A stretch of DNA of 64,000 bases from Streptomyces canus (lineage in GTDB: Bacteria; Actinomycetota; Actinomycetes; Streptomycetales; Streptomycetaceae). Shown here piece by piece: positions 50,903 to 59,179 of the stretch. The stretch lies in NCBI RefSeq assembly GCF_001514145.1, contig NZ_KQ948677.1:62001-126000 (forward strand), written 5' to 3'. A model generated the notes under the pieces. That model did not search any database, had not been told where the DNA came from, and saw only the letters and a list, made by a program, of their open reading frames with translations. Within the stretch, counting starts at the first letter, position 1. Each line of letters opens with the position of its first letter. The translations under genes and the position numbers were made by a program.

Positions 50903-51361
50903 GTGGGTTACACGCGATGGTTGACCGGCGAGGAGACGCGGGCCTGGATGGCGTTCTTCAGCGCCGCCGCGCTGCTGAACCGGCGCCTTGACCAGCAGCT
51001 GAAGGACGACGCCGATCTGACGCACGTGCAGTACGAAATCCTGTCCAGGCTCTCCGGAGCCGTGGGCCACGAGCTGCGTATGACGGAACTCGCCGAGTCG
51101 GTGTACGCCTCCCAGAGCGGTGTGACGTACCAGATCACCCAACTGGAGAAGGCGGGGCTGGTGCGGCGTCGGATCTGTCCGAGCGGCCCCCGTGCCGTGT
51201 ACGCCGTCCTTACCGACGCCGGTTTGGCCACGATCGAGCGGGCGGCCCCGGGTCATGTGACCGCGGTTCGCGAGTTGCTCATCGACGTCCTGACCCCCGA
51301 GCAGCTCACTGCCTTGGCCGACGGTCTGGGCAGGGCCCGCGACCGCATGCTGGGACAGTGA
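50903..51361 (+). CDS. MarR-family transcriptional regulator
   Basis: A 152-aa winged-helix regulator starting at GTG 50903 after AAGGAGG. The winged-helix segment LTHVQYEILSRLSGAVGHELRMTELAESVYASQSGVTYQITQLEKAGLVRRRICPSGPRAVYAVLTDAGLATIERA spans residues about 39-114 with the usual D-x-R-like wing replaced by CPSGPRAVY. Flanking helices form the dimer interface. It probably represses the divergent binding-protein gene and itself through the TTCAAATTTGAA sites. The stop overlaps a LysR remnant. Confidence 0.88.
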   Translation: MGYTRWLTGEETRAWMAFFSAAALLNRRLDQQLKDDADLTHVQYEILSRLSGAVGHELRMTELAESVYASQSGVTYQITQLEKAGLVRRRICPSGPRAVYAVLTDAGLATIERAAPGHVTAVRELLIDVLTPEQLTALADGLGRARDRMLGQ

Positions 51362-51645
51362 GTCGGCACTTGGCACAGCATCTGGATGGGGAGGTCAGGC
51401 AGGCACGATACTTCGTCGCCGTCGCCCAGGAGCTGCGCGTCGGTCGGGCGGCGGCGCGCCTGCACATGTCGCAGCCACCGCTGTCGCAGGCGATCCTGGG
51501 GCTAAAGCGGGAGTTGGGCGTTCAACTGTTGCATCGCGACAGCCGGCAGGTGAGCTGATCCAGGCCGGCGACGTGCTGCTGCGGTACTGCCGGCGCTGCC
51601 GGCAGCTGGTCCGGGACACCGACCGGGCCCGCAGTGGAGAAGACC
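51358..51645 (+). pseudogene. LysR-regulator N-terminal remnant
   Basis: The HTH reads VRQARYFVAVAQELRVGRAAARLHMSQPPLSQAILGLKRELGVQLLHRDSRQV, then a stop. One or two bases are missing there, and the next helix continues in another frame as ELIQAGDVLLRYCRRCRQLVRDTDRA. The ligand-binding domain is absent because the sequence joins the gdhA remnant. Confidence 0.75.
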
Positions 51646-52441
51646 GCGTGCTTCCGGGCCTCGGTGTAGGCAGTGAGCCGCACTCGCCGGATCTCCTTCA
51701 CCTCTTTCAGGAGCGCCAGCTCGATGCCGTCCTCGTCGACTATGTAGCCGGACGAGTCGGAGCAGGCCACGACCTTCCCACCGAGGGCGTGGACCTTCTC
51801 GATCGCGTACAGAGCGACGTTACCGGAGCCGGAGACGACGACGGTGGTGCCGTCGAAGGCGCGCCCGCGGGCGCGCAGCATTCCCCGAAGGAAGTAGACG
51901 AGGCCGTAGCCGGTGGCCTCCGTGCGGGCGTAGGAGCCGCCCCACCCGGTGCTCTTGCCTGTCAGGACGCCCGCCTCGAAGCGATTGGTGAGGCGCTTGC
52001 ACTGCCCGAAGAGATAGCCGATCTCGCGGGAGCCCACGCCGATGTCACCGGCCGGCACGTCGGTGTGCTCACCGAGGTGACGATGGAGCTCGGTCATGAA
52101 GGACTGGCAGAAGCGCATGATTTCGGTGTCCGAACGGCCCTTGGGGTCGAAGTCACTGCCACCTTCCCCGCCGCCGAGGCCGAGGCCGGTGGCTCAATCC
52201 GGAAACCCCGGTTGACCCGGACTGTCCCATGGTCGTCGGTCCAGGGCACCCGGAAGATGATCTGCCGTTCCGGCTCACACATGCGCTCCACGATGCGGGC
52301 GTCCACGTACTCCGGGTGGTCGTCCAGCACCGGCGTGAGTGCCTGGAGGACCTCGCGGGCCGCCTGGTGGAACTCGGGTTCTCCGGGATTGCGGCGTACG
52401 AGGTCCGCGAGGACGGCGTCGAGGTGGTTGCTGGCGTTCAC
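51640..52441 (-). pseudogene. gdhA: NADP-type glutamate dehydrogenase gene, decayed
   Basis: The N-terminal part (52441 downward) reads FHQAAREVLQALTPVLDDHPEYVDARIVERMCEPERQIIFRVPWTDDHGTVRVNRGFRI, a normal glutamate dehydrogenase start. After a deletion of about 40 residues containing the catalytic PYKGGLRFH segment, it resumes in another frame as GGSDFDPKGRS and continues MRFCQSFMTELHRHLGEHTDVPAGDIGVGSREIGYLFGQ and VVVSGSGNVALYAIEKVHALGGKVVACSDSSGYI. It breaks off at YTEARKHAVF against the LysR remnant, losing the last third. The enzyme cannot be functional. Confidence 0.85.
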
Positions 52442-52457
52442 ACGGTGTCCTTGGTCT

Positions 52458-53486
52458 TCAGGTGTGTGTCAGATCCAGCAGAACCTTGGAGGCGACCGTG
52501 CGGTCGTGGGCGATGTCGAAGGCCGCCTGTGCGTCGGGCAGCGGGAAGGTGTGGGTCACGATGGCGTCGACGGGCAGGGGGCCGGCGAGCAGTTCGATCG
52601 CCTCGTCGAACTCGGTGTCGAACCGGAAGGCGCCGCGCAGTTCCAGTTCGCGAGTGACGGTGATGTTCCCGAGCAGCGGAACCTCGCCGGGGGGCAGCAG
52701 CCCGAGGAGGACGACCGTGCCACCCCGGCCGGTCCGCTCCACACAGGCCCGCAGCCCTGCGGGAGCTCCGGACGCCTCCACCGAAACGTCGAACGGGGCT
52801 CCCCAGACTGGGGCGTCCGGCTCGTCCGCGCGGACGAGCCCGGTGGCGCCGCAGGCCCTTGCGATCCGCAGCGGCGTGTCCATCAGATCGCTCACCACGA
52901 TCTCGACGGCACCCTTGTGGTGCAGGACCGCGGTGACGAGACAGCCGATCGGCCCCGCGCCGGTGACCAGTACACGCTTGCCGCGTACGTCGCCCGCCCG
53001 TCGTACCGCATGCAGTGCCACGGACAGCGGCTCGGCCAGTACCGCGCGGCGCAGGTCGAGCGTCGGCGGAAGGGCACGGATCTGTGCGCCCGGGACTGTG
53101 ACGTGCTGGGCGAACCCGCCCTGGACGTGCGGCGTGCGGGCGGCGCTGCCGAGGTAGCGGGTGTCGGCACAGACGTTGCGCCGGCCGGAACTGCACTCGG
53201 TGCAGTGGCCGCATGGGGTGGCCGGGTGGACGGCCACCGGGGTGCCCACGGCCGGGCCGTCGGCACCTGGACCGAGGGCGGCCACGTGGCCCACGATCTC
53301 GTGGCCCAGCACCATTGGCTCCCGGATGGTGAAGTCACCGACGCGGCCGTGGCGGTAGTAGTGCAGGTCGGATCCGCAGATGCCGCCGAAGGCGACAGTG
53401 ACGGCCACCTCTCCGGGACCGGGCGCGGACGGCGTGAACTCCTCGACGCGGAAGTCCCCTGTCTTGTGGATGACGCAGGCGTGCAT
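52458..53486 (-). CDS. idnD: L-idonate 5-dehydrogenase-type zinc dehydrogenase
   Basis: A 342-aa medium-chain dehydrogenase closely following the E. coli IdnD pattern: GGICGSDLHYYRHGRVGDFTIREPMVLGHEIVGHV near residue 33 (catalytic zinc Cys and His-Glu), structural zinc Cys in PCGHCTECSSGRRNVC, GSAARTPHVQGGFAQHV, and the NAD motif VLVTGAGPIGCLVTAVL. The late LRGAFRFDTEFDEAIELLAG is also characteristic. It interconverts L-idonate and 5-keto-D-gluconate. It is the last gene of an operon with an IdnO-like SDR and a 2-hydroxyacid dehydrogenase, which supports a ketogluconate role. Confidence 0.85.
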   Translation of the reverse strand: MHACVIHKTGDFRVEEFTPSAPGPGEVAVTVAFGGICGSDLHYYRHGRVGDFTIREPMVLGHEIVGHVAALGPGADGPAVGTPVAVHPATPCGHCTECSSGRRNVCADTRYLGSAARTPHVQGGFAQHVTVPGAQIRALPPTLDLRRAVLAEPLSVALHAVRRAGDVRGKRVLVTGAGPIGCLVTAVLHHKGAVEIVVSDLMDTPLRIARACGATGLVRADEPDAPVWGAPFDVSVEASGAPAGLRACVERTGRGGTVVLLGLLPPGEVPLLGNITVTRELELRGAFRFDTEFDEAIELLAGPLPVDAIVTHTFPLPDAQAAFDIAHDRTVASKVLLDLTHT

Positions 53487-53506
53487 GGTGGAGGTTTCCT
53501 TCTCGA

Positions 53507-54277
53507 TCAGAGGACGGAGAGCATGCCGCCGTCCACGTAGAGGACCTGTCCGTTGACGAAGTCCGACGCGGGGGAGGAGAGGAAGATCAGGGCTCCGACG
53601 AGGTCTTCGACCTTGCCCCAGCGGCCGGCAGGCGTGCGCCCTCGGACCCAGGCGCTGAACTCCTCGTCGGCCACCAGGGCCGACGTCAGTTCTGTCTCGA
53701 AGTACCCCGGGCCGATGCCGTTGACCTGGATACCGAGGGGTCCGAGGTCCGCGCACATGCCTTTGGTGAGCATTTTCAGACCGCCCTTGGTGGCCGCGTA
53801 TGGCGCGATTCCGGGCCGGACCACCTCGCTCTGCAGCGAACAGACGTTCACGATCTTGCCGTGGCCACGAGGGGCCATGCGCCGCGCGACCTCCCGGCCG
53901 ACGAGGAAGGCGCTGGTGAGATTGGTGTCGAGCAGGCGGTGCCAGTCCTCGTAGGTGAACTCCAGCAGCGGGGCGCGGAACTGTGCGCCTGTGTTGTTCA
54001 CCAGGATGGCGATCGGGCCCGTTTCTTCCTCGACGTCGGCGACGCCGGCGGCAACCGCTGCCGGATCCGTCGCATCGAACGCGGCGACGTGCACCCGGCC
54101 GCCGTGCACGGCGGCGAACTCGGCGCGCGTCGTCTCCAGCGCCACGGCGTCACGGCCGTTGAGGACGACCGTGCATCCGGCCTCCAGCAGCCCCGCGGCG
54201 AGGGCCTTGCCGATGCCACGACTGGAGCCGGTCACCAGGGCGGTCTTTCCAGCGATGTCGAACGCGGGGTGGCTCAT
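53507..54277 (-). CDS. idnO: Gluconate 5-dehydrogenase (5-ketogluconate reductase), SDR
   Basis: A 256-aa SDR very like IdnO/Gno. The cofactor motif is ALVTGSSRGIGKALAAGLLEAG. The active site is Ser in KIVNVCSLQSEVVRPGIAPYAATKGGLKMLTKGMC near residues 140-170, including Tyr-Lys. The family tail QVNGIGPGYFETELTSALVADEEFSAWVRGRTPAGRWG and ASDFVNGQVLYVDGGMLSVL is almost diagnostic. N-N-A-G is N-N-T-G here. It reduces 5-keto-D-gluconate to D-gluconate. Its ATG overlaps the stop of the 2-hydroxyacid dehydrogenase gene by 4 bp. Confidence 0.87.
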   Translation of the reverse strand: MSHPAFDIAGKTALVTGSSRGIGKALAAGLLEAGCTVVLNGRDAVALETTRAEFAAVHGGRVHVAAFDATDPAAVAAGVADVEEETGPIAILVNNTGAQFRAPLLEFTYEDWHRLLDTNLTSAFLVGREVARRMAPRGHGKIVNVCSLQSEVVRPGIAPYAATKGGLKMLTKGMCADLGPLGIQVNGIGPGYFETELTSALVADEEFSAWVRGRTPAGRWGKVEDLVGALIFLSSPASDFVNGQVLYVDGGMLSVL

Positions 54278-55263
54278 GCGTGCACCCCGCCCGGAACGGC
54301 CGTGGTGCCGGGCAGCGGTGTACGTGCGGGGCGGTCCTGGAGGACGTCGAGGATGTTGTCGACGGCCAGGTCCACCATGGCGGCGCGGGTGCTGTCCGTC
54401 GCCGATCCGATGTGCGGCAGGGTGACGATGTACGGCTCGGCGACCAGTGGGGACAGCTCCTCGCCCATCGGCTCGCGCTCGAACACATCGAGGCCGACGG
54501 AGTGCAGTCCGCCCTCCTGGATCGCCTTGAGCAGTGCCTGCTCGTCGACGACGCCGCCGCGTGAGGTGCTGACCAGAGTCGCCGTGGGCTTCATCGCCGC
54601 GAGTTCCCGGTGGGAGATCAGATGCCGCGTCTCCTCCGTGAGCGGTACGTGCAGCGAGAGGATGTCGGCCTCGGCCAGCAGCGTCTCCAGGCTCACCGAG
54701 GTCGAGAGGGCGTCGTCCGCCGCGTACGGATCGTGATGGATCACACGCATGCCGAAGCCCTGGGCGCGGCGGGCCACCGCACGGCCGATCTGCCCGTAGC
54801 CGATGAGGCCGACGGTGGCTCCGTGGATGTCGAGGCCCAGGTAGTCGTTCATCCGGAACAGGTCCCACTCGCCCCGCGCCAAGCTCGCGGCGGCGGCACC
54901 GAGCCGTCGGCGGGCCGCGAGGATCAGGGCGAAGGTGAGGTCGGCGGTGGTCTCCGCAAGGACACCTGGCGTGTGGGTGACGACGATGCCGCGCTCGGCG
55001 GCGGCGGCTCGGTCCACGTTGTCGAAGCCCATGCTGGCGAGCGCGATCACGCGCAGTGACGGGCCGGCGGCGTCCATCAGCGCGGCGTCCATCGGATCGT
55101 TGCCCAGGGCGAGGATGCCGGTGCTCCCGGGGGCGATCGCGGCGAGCTCGTCGGGACCGGGCTTGGCGGGGTCTTGCCAGAAGACCACCTCCGTATCGTC
55201 GGCCAGCCGCTGCAACCCGAAACCAGGCAGTTCTTGTCGGGTGGCGAGCACGCGAATTGTCAT
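54274..55263 (-). CDS. D-isomer 2-hydroxyacid dehydrogenase (glyoxylate/2-ketogluconate reductase type)
   Basis: A 329-aa NAD(P)-dependent reductase. The nucleotide motif is ATVGLIGYGQIGRAVARRAQGFGMRV near residue 148. The catalytic residues fit Arg in LVSTSRGGVVDEQAL near 235, Glu in DVFEREPMGEE near 263 and His in LPHIGSATDSTR near 283, matching the GhrB/glyoxylate reductase layout. It could reduce 2-ketogluconate to gluconate, which fits the idn neighbours, or glyoxylate/hydroxypyruvate. ATG 55263 (MTIRV) is used. It is the first gene of the operon, and a dyad lies just upstream. Confidence 0.87.
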   Translation of the reverse strand: MTIRVLATRQELPGFGLQRLADDTEVVFWQDPAKPGPDELAAIAPGSTGILALGNDPMDAALMDAAGPSLRVIALASMGFDNVDRAAAAERGIVVTHTPGVLAETTADLTFALILAARRRLGAAAASLARGEWDLFRMNDYLGLDIHGATVGLIGYGQIGRAVARRAQGFGMRVIHHDPYAADDALSTSVSLETLLAEADILSLHVPLTEETRHLISHRELAAMKPTATLVSTSRGGVVDEQALLKAIQEGGLHSVGLDVFEREPMGEELSPLVAEPYIVTLPHIGSATDSTRAAMVDLAVDNILDVLQDRPARTPLPGTTAVPGGVHA

Positions 55264-55345
55264 CTGTAACTCCAGTGCCGAATCAAGCCCTGCCGGCCGG
55301 GCGGGAGGTTTTGGCACACGCTAACCACCGTCTGCGCCGGGTACA

Positions 55346-55370
55346 AATAGCAATTCGGTGTGACGCTATT
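55346..55370. promoter_or_regulatory. Inverted repeat upstream of the idn-type operon
   Basis: AATAGC-N13-GCTATT lies 83 bp upstream of the reductase ATG and overlaps the stop codon of the lysR gene. The spacing suits a LysR-type binding site. Confidence 0.4.
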
Positions 55371-56295
55371 GGTGACTCTTATCCTCGTCAGAACGGTCGT
55401 GGATGGCTCTCACCAGCTCCAGGAAAAGGTCGTGCACCGCCAGTGCCGGTTCGGAGAGCGGCTGGTTGTCGGACATGACCAGGGAGAGCTTGACCTGGAT
55501 CACCGGGTCGACGATGCGGCGCACGCTCAGGGAGCGGACGTCGAGGATCGCGCGGGCTGCGGACCAGGGCAGCACGGTGGCGCCGAGGCCGGCGTCCACG
55601 GCGTTCACGAGGGTGAGGGCGGACTCGACCTCGCCGACCACGTTCGGTTCCAGCGACGCCTGCTGGAAGGCGGCGTCCACCACCTGCCGGATGGTGTGGA
55701 TCCGGCTGGGCAGCAGCAGGGGGACGTGCTCCAGCCGGTGCAGGCTCACATCTCCTTCTCGCGGCGTGCCGGTGCCGTCCTCGGCCCCGATCAGGAACAG
55801 ATCCTCCGTGCGCAGGTGCTCGAACTGCACACCGCGCAGAGGGCCCGCCCCGTAGATGAACGCCATGTCCATCCGGCCAGTCATGATCGCCTCGCTGATG
55901 ACTCCGCCGAAGTTCTCGTTGACGTGCAACAGGATGTCGGGGTAGCGCTCGCGCACGCTCTTCAACAGGGGCAGTGCGAGCGCCGCACCCAGGCTGTACG
56001 GGGCCAGGCCCACCGAGACACTGCCGGCAGGGGCGCGGCCCGAGACCCTGACCGCCGCATGAGCGAGGTCGACCTGCCGCAGGATCAGCTGCGCGTGGCG
56101 GTACAGGGCTCGGCCCGCCTCGGTCGGTGCGACCCCGCGTTTGCTGCGGATCAGCAGCTGTTGCCCGAACTGCGCCTCCAAGGCTGAGAGCTGCTGGCTC
56201 AGCGCGGGCTGGGCAATGTGCAGGATGTCGGCTGCGCGTGTAATGCTCCCCGCATCGATGATCTTGATGAACGAGTAGAGCCGTCTGGTGTCCAT
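55366..56295 (-). CDS. LysR-family regulator
   Basis: A 309-aa LysR regulator starting at ATG 56295 (MDTRRLYSF). The HTH is RLYSFIKIIDAGSITRAADILHIAQPALSQQLSALEAQFGQQLLIRSKRGVAPTEAGRALYRHA at residues 4-68. The effector domain follows (GSVSVGLAPYSLGAALALPLLKSVRERYPDILLHVNEN). The N-terminal half resembles the Nac/Cbl subgroup by eye. It is oriented with the idn-type operon and divergent from the pxp-type operon, so it may sense a metabolite and control either or both. Confidence 0.88.
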   Translation of the reverse strand: MDTRRLYSFIKIIDAGSITRAADILHIAQPALSQQLSALEAQFGQQLLIRSKRGVAPTEAGRALYRHAQLILRQVDLAHAAVRVSGRAPAGSVSVGLAPYSLGAALALPLLKSVRERYPDILLHVNENFGGVISEAIMTGRMDMAFIYGAGPLRGVQFEHLRTEDLFLIGAEDGTGTPREGDVSLHRLEHVPLLLPSRIHTIRQVVDAAFQQASLEPNVVGEVESALTLVNAVDAGLGATVLPWSAARAILDVRSLSVRRIVDPVIQVKLSLVMSDNQPLSEPALAVHDLFLELVRAIHDRSDEDKSHQ

Positions 56296-56620
56296 GGGGG
56301 AGCCTTCCGGTCGATCGGAGTCACATCGTAGGAAGCCACCAGGGCGGAGCACAGACTCCCGGGGGCCCGGCTGTGGGCTGCGTCATACCGATCCGCGATA
56401 ACGCCAAACAGAACAGGTATTGGTGGTCGGGTGAGTATCCGATTAAGTTGAGCGGAACATCGCCCGTGGAGCTGCTCGAAGGCGAGCATCCGGCAATTCG
56501 TCCAGGAATTATCTCCATCGTTTCGTTATTCGTGCTTTCCGCAACCGGAGAATTCGAGCTCTCATGCGGAGTGCGTGACGGTGCTTGGCGATTTCATCCC
56601 CTTCTCTCCCGGAGGACGCC
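56296..56620. promoter_or_regulatory. Divergent promoter region between lysR and the pxp-type operon
   Basis: This 325-bp stretch has no gene. It includes locally AT-richer patches near 56395-56460 and 56500-56560. The 8-mer TATTGGTG near 56410 also occurs beside the dyad at 55346-55370, and could be a shared LysR half-site. GGAGGA at 56611-56616 is the ribosome-binding site of the next gene. Confidence 0.4.
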
Positions 56621-57403
56621 TTGACCCACATGGTTGATCTCGTCGCCGATCTCGGCGAGGGGTTCGGCGCCTACACGATGGGCGACGACGAAGCCCTCCT
56701 GGAACTGCTCACATCAGCCAATGTCGCCTGCGGCTTCCACGCCGGCGATCCGCGCATCATGGACGCGACCGTCCGCGGGTGCGTGGACAGGAACGTGGCC
56801 GTCGGCGCCCATCCGAGCTTCCCGGACCTGGCCGGCTTCGGCCGACGCGCCATGGACCTCACGCCCGAGGAGGTACGCACGGACGTTCTGTACCAGGTCG
56901 GCGCCTTGCAAGCGTTCGCCACGGCGTACGGCACCCGGGTACGGCACGTCGCTCCGCACGGGCGGCTGGGCAACCTGGTGGCCCTCCGGGCGGACTACGC
57001 CAAGGCCGTCGTGGACGCCGTGTCCTCCCTCGACGACTCGATGATCGTGCTCGCCCAGGACGGCGAACTGGCCGAAGCCGCTCGGGACCGCGGCCTGCGT
57101 GTCGGTGTCGTCGGCATCGCCGACCGGGCCTACCGGGACGACGGCACCCTCGTGCCCCGCTCCGAGCCCGGCGCGGTGATCCACGACGCGGACGAGATCG
57201 CCCGTCGCACCCTGCGCATGGTGACCGAGGGCGTCGTCAGCAGCATCGGGGGGAAGGACCTATCGGTCGCCTGCGACACCGTCCTCCTGCACGGCGACAC
57301 CCCCGGTGCCATCGCTCTGGCCGGCCGTATCCGGGCCGAACTCCTTGCCGCGGGCGTCCACATCACCAGTCTCGAAGAGGTTCTGAACGGCAAAGGCCAC
57401 TGA
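56621..57403 (+). CDS. LamB/YcsF (PxpA-like) protein
   Basis: A 260-aa LamB/YcsF-family protein, the PxpA-type subunit that opens the lactam of 5-oxoproline in the PxpABC system. Conserved segments are VDLVADLGEGFG at the N-terminus, SANVACGFHAGDPRIMDATVRGC near residue 34, and VGAHPSFPDLAGFGRR near 62. The usual VKPHGALYN is VAPHGRLGN here, so a residue set next to the active site differs from canonical PxpA. TTG 56621 follows GGAGGA at 4 nt; ATG 56630 is the alternative. It is the first gene of a seven-gene operon. Confidence 0.83.
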   Translation: MTHMVDLVADLGEGFGAYTMGDDEALLELLTSANVACGFHAGDPRIMDATVRGCVDRNVAVGAHPSFPDLAGFGRRAMDLTPEEVRTDVLYQVGALQAFATAYGTRVRHVAPHGRLGNLVALRADYAKAVVDAVSSLDDSMIVLAQDGELAEAARDRGLRVGVVGIADRAYRDDGTLVPRSEPGAVIHDADEIARRTLRMVTEGVVSSIGGKDLSVACDTVLLHGDTPGAIALAGRIRAELLAAGVHITSLEEVLNGKGH

Positions 57404-57404
57404 C

Positions 57405-58118
57405 ATGCACAACAACGTCGTGATCACGGACTGTGGTGACTCCGGCCTGATCGCCCGGGCCGTGGGCCTGGGCACCGAGGAGGGCTGGCAGCTCGTCCAC
57501 GCCTTGGCGGACGCGCTCGACGCCGTACAACTCTCTGGCGTGCACGGCCTCGTACCCACCTACGACACCCTGCTCGTGGAATTCGACTGCACCAGCACGG
57601 ACCACGACACCCTGCGCAGCATCCTGTGGCACGAGGCCGCACGATTCGCCTCGGCGGCCCGCCGCACCAGGGAACCTCGACGTTTCGTGGTACCCGTCGT
57701 GTACGGCGGTGAGCACGGCCCCGACCTGCCCGAGGTCGCCGATCAGCTCGGTCTGACCGCGAGCGAGGTCGTCGACCTGCACACCGGCTCCGATCTCACG
57801 GTGCGCTGCCTCGGCGCCCCCGCCGGTGCGCCGATGATGGACGGCCCGCCTTTCCCCGCGCCCATACCGCGACTGGCGTCACCCCGCGTCCGGGTCGAGC
57901 CCGGCTGCGTGGCGGTTGCCGGCCGCCAGGCCGTGATCTGCCCGATGCCCTCGCCCGGAGGCTGGCCGCTCATCGGCCGTACCCCCGTGAGCGTTCTCGA
58001 CCTGCGCAGCGACCCGCTCACCGCGTACTTCCCCGGAGACACGTTCCGATTCGTCGCGATCAGCCCCGACGAGTGGGATGACTACGCCGACACCCCTTTG
58101 GCGGCCTGCCATGGCTGA
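57405..58118 (+). CDS. KipI/PxpB-like subunit
   Basis: A 237-aa protein of the KipI/PxpB (CT_C_D) family, the ATP-using half of a PxpBC pair. It has RFVVPVVYGGEHGPDLPEVADQLGLTASEVVDLHTG near residue 90 and PSPGGWPLIGRTPVSVLDL near 180. The nearly universal GFxPGFAYL segment is replaced by GAPAGAPMM, marking a divergent subgroup. ATG 57405 follows the pxpA-like stop by one base. It overlaps the next gene by 8 bp. Confidence 0.82.
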   Translation: MHNNVVITDCGDSGLIARAVGLGTEEGWQLVHALADALDAVQLSGVHGLVPTYDTLLVEFDCTSTDHDTLRSILWHEAARFASAARRTREPRRFVVPVVYGGEHGPDLPEVADQLGLTASEVVDLHTGSDLTVRCLGAPAGAPMMDGPPFPAPIPRLASPRVRVEPGCVAVAGRQAVICPMPSPGGWPLIGRTPVSVLDLRSDPLTAYFPGDTFRFVAISPDEWDDYADTPLAACHG

Positions 58119-59097
58119 GACCCTCGTGATCCGTACCCCCGGCCTCACCACAGTGCAGGACCTGGGCCGGGTCGGACGCTCCCGCTACGGGTTGCCCGCC
58201 AACGGGGCCTGCGACCAGCACTCGGCGCGCGTCGCCAACGTGTTGTGCGGCAACGACGATCGGGCACCGCTGCTGGAGATCACCGCCCTGGACTTCGCGT
58301 GCACCCCGTCCAGCGACATCCTCATCGCCGTGACGGGGGCCCCGGCGGACCTCACCGTGGCCGGAGTCCTCCGCCCGCAGTGGGAACCGGTCTCCGTCCG
58401 GGCGGGCGACACCATCCGGGTGAGCAACATTCGGCAAGGGCTGCGCGTCTACCTGGCCGTACTCGGCTCCTTCGAGGCCGACTACCTCCAGGGCAGCTGC
58501 GCCCCGGACACCGTCCTCGGCTTCGGCACCGGCCTGAATACAGGAGACGAACTGGTCCTGCCGGCGTCCTGCCCGCCCGTCGCCCACCCGTTCTCCGGCA
58601 TCCCGCTGTTCCGCCTCCACGCGCCCGTCCCACGACTCTCCTCCCCGTGGACGATCGACGTCACCGACGGCCCCGACCGGGCCGACTTCGGGGACACCGG
58701 AGCCCGCCTCTTCGCGGCGCCCTTCACCGTCACCCCGCAGAGCAACCACATCGGCCTGCGTCTGCGGGGCGACGTACCTCGGCGTGTCACCAAGGGCGAG
58801 ATACTCTCCCGCGGCGTACCCATCGGGGCCATCGAGGTACCGGCAGGGGACGAACTCCTCGTGCTCCACCGCGGCCGCGGCGTCACGGCCGGCTATCCCG
58901 TCCTCGCCGTGGTCACCGCCACCGGTCTGTCCGCACTGGGACAAGTCCGTCCCGGACAGGCCATCAGCTTCCGCCACCGCACGCTGGACCAGGCGATCAC
59001 CGCCTACCGCGCGCAGCGCAACGCCGTCGATGCGCTGAGGACCCGCGTCCACAGCGCGTTCGCGGCCCTGCGCATACCCGTTCCCGTCTGCAGCTGA
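58111..59097 (+). CDS. KipA/PxpC-like subunit
   Basis: A 328-aa protein of the KipA/PxpC (CT_A_B, biotin-dependent carboxyltransferase-like) family. Family segments are RTPGLTTVQDLGRVGRSRYGLPANGACDQHSARVANVLCGN at residues 7-47, LAVTGAPADLTVAGV-like ILIAVTGAPADLTV, and QSNHIGLRLRG near 210. The usual PxGAMD is PANGACD and the GSxST loop is GSCAP, so this subunit is also divergent. ATG 58111 lies inside the end of the pxpB-like gene. It acts with the PxpB-like subunit in an ATP-dependent step on a lactam (known family role). Confidence 0.82.
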   Translation: MAETLVIRTPGLTTVQDLGRVGRSRYGLPANGACDQHSARVANVLCGNDDRAPLLEITALDFACTPSSDILIAVTGAPADLTVAGVLRPQWEPVSVRAGDTIRVSNIRQGLRVYLAVLGSFEADYLQGSCAPDTVLGFGTGLNTGDELVLPASCPPVAHPFSGIPLFRLHAPVPRLSSPWTIDVTDGPDRADFGDTGARLFAAPFTVTPQSNHIGLRLRGDVPRRVTKGEILSRGVPIGAIEVPAGDELLVLHRGRGVTAGYPVLAVVTATGLSALGQVRPGQAISFRHRTLDQAITAYRAQRNAVDALRTRVHSAFAALRIPVPVCS

Positions 59098-59179
59098 CCA
59101 CGATTTCCCAGCTGTTCCTGGCCGCCCCGCACGCAGCCGCCCGTCCCTGCACCAACGCCTGCGCCAGACAGGAGACGCC

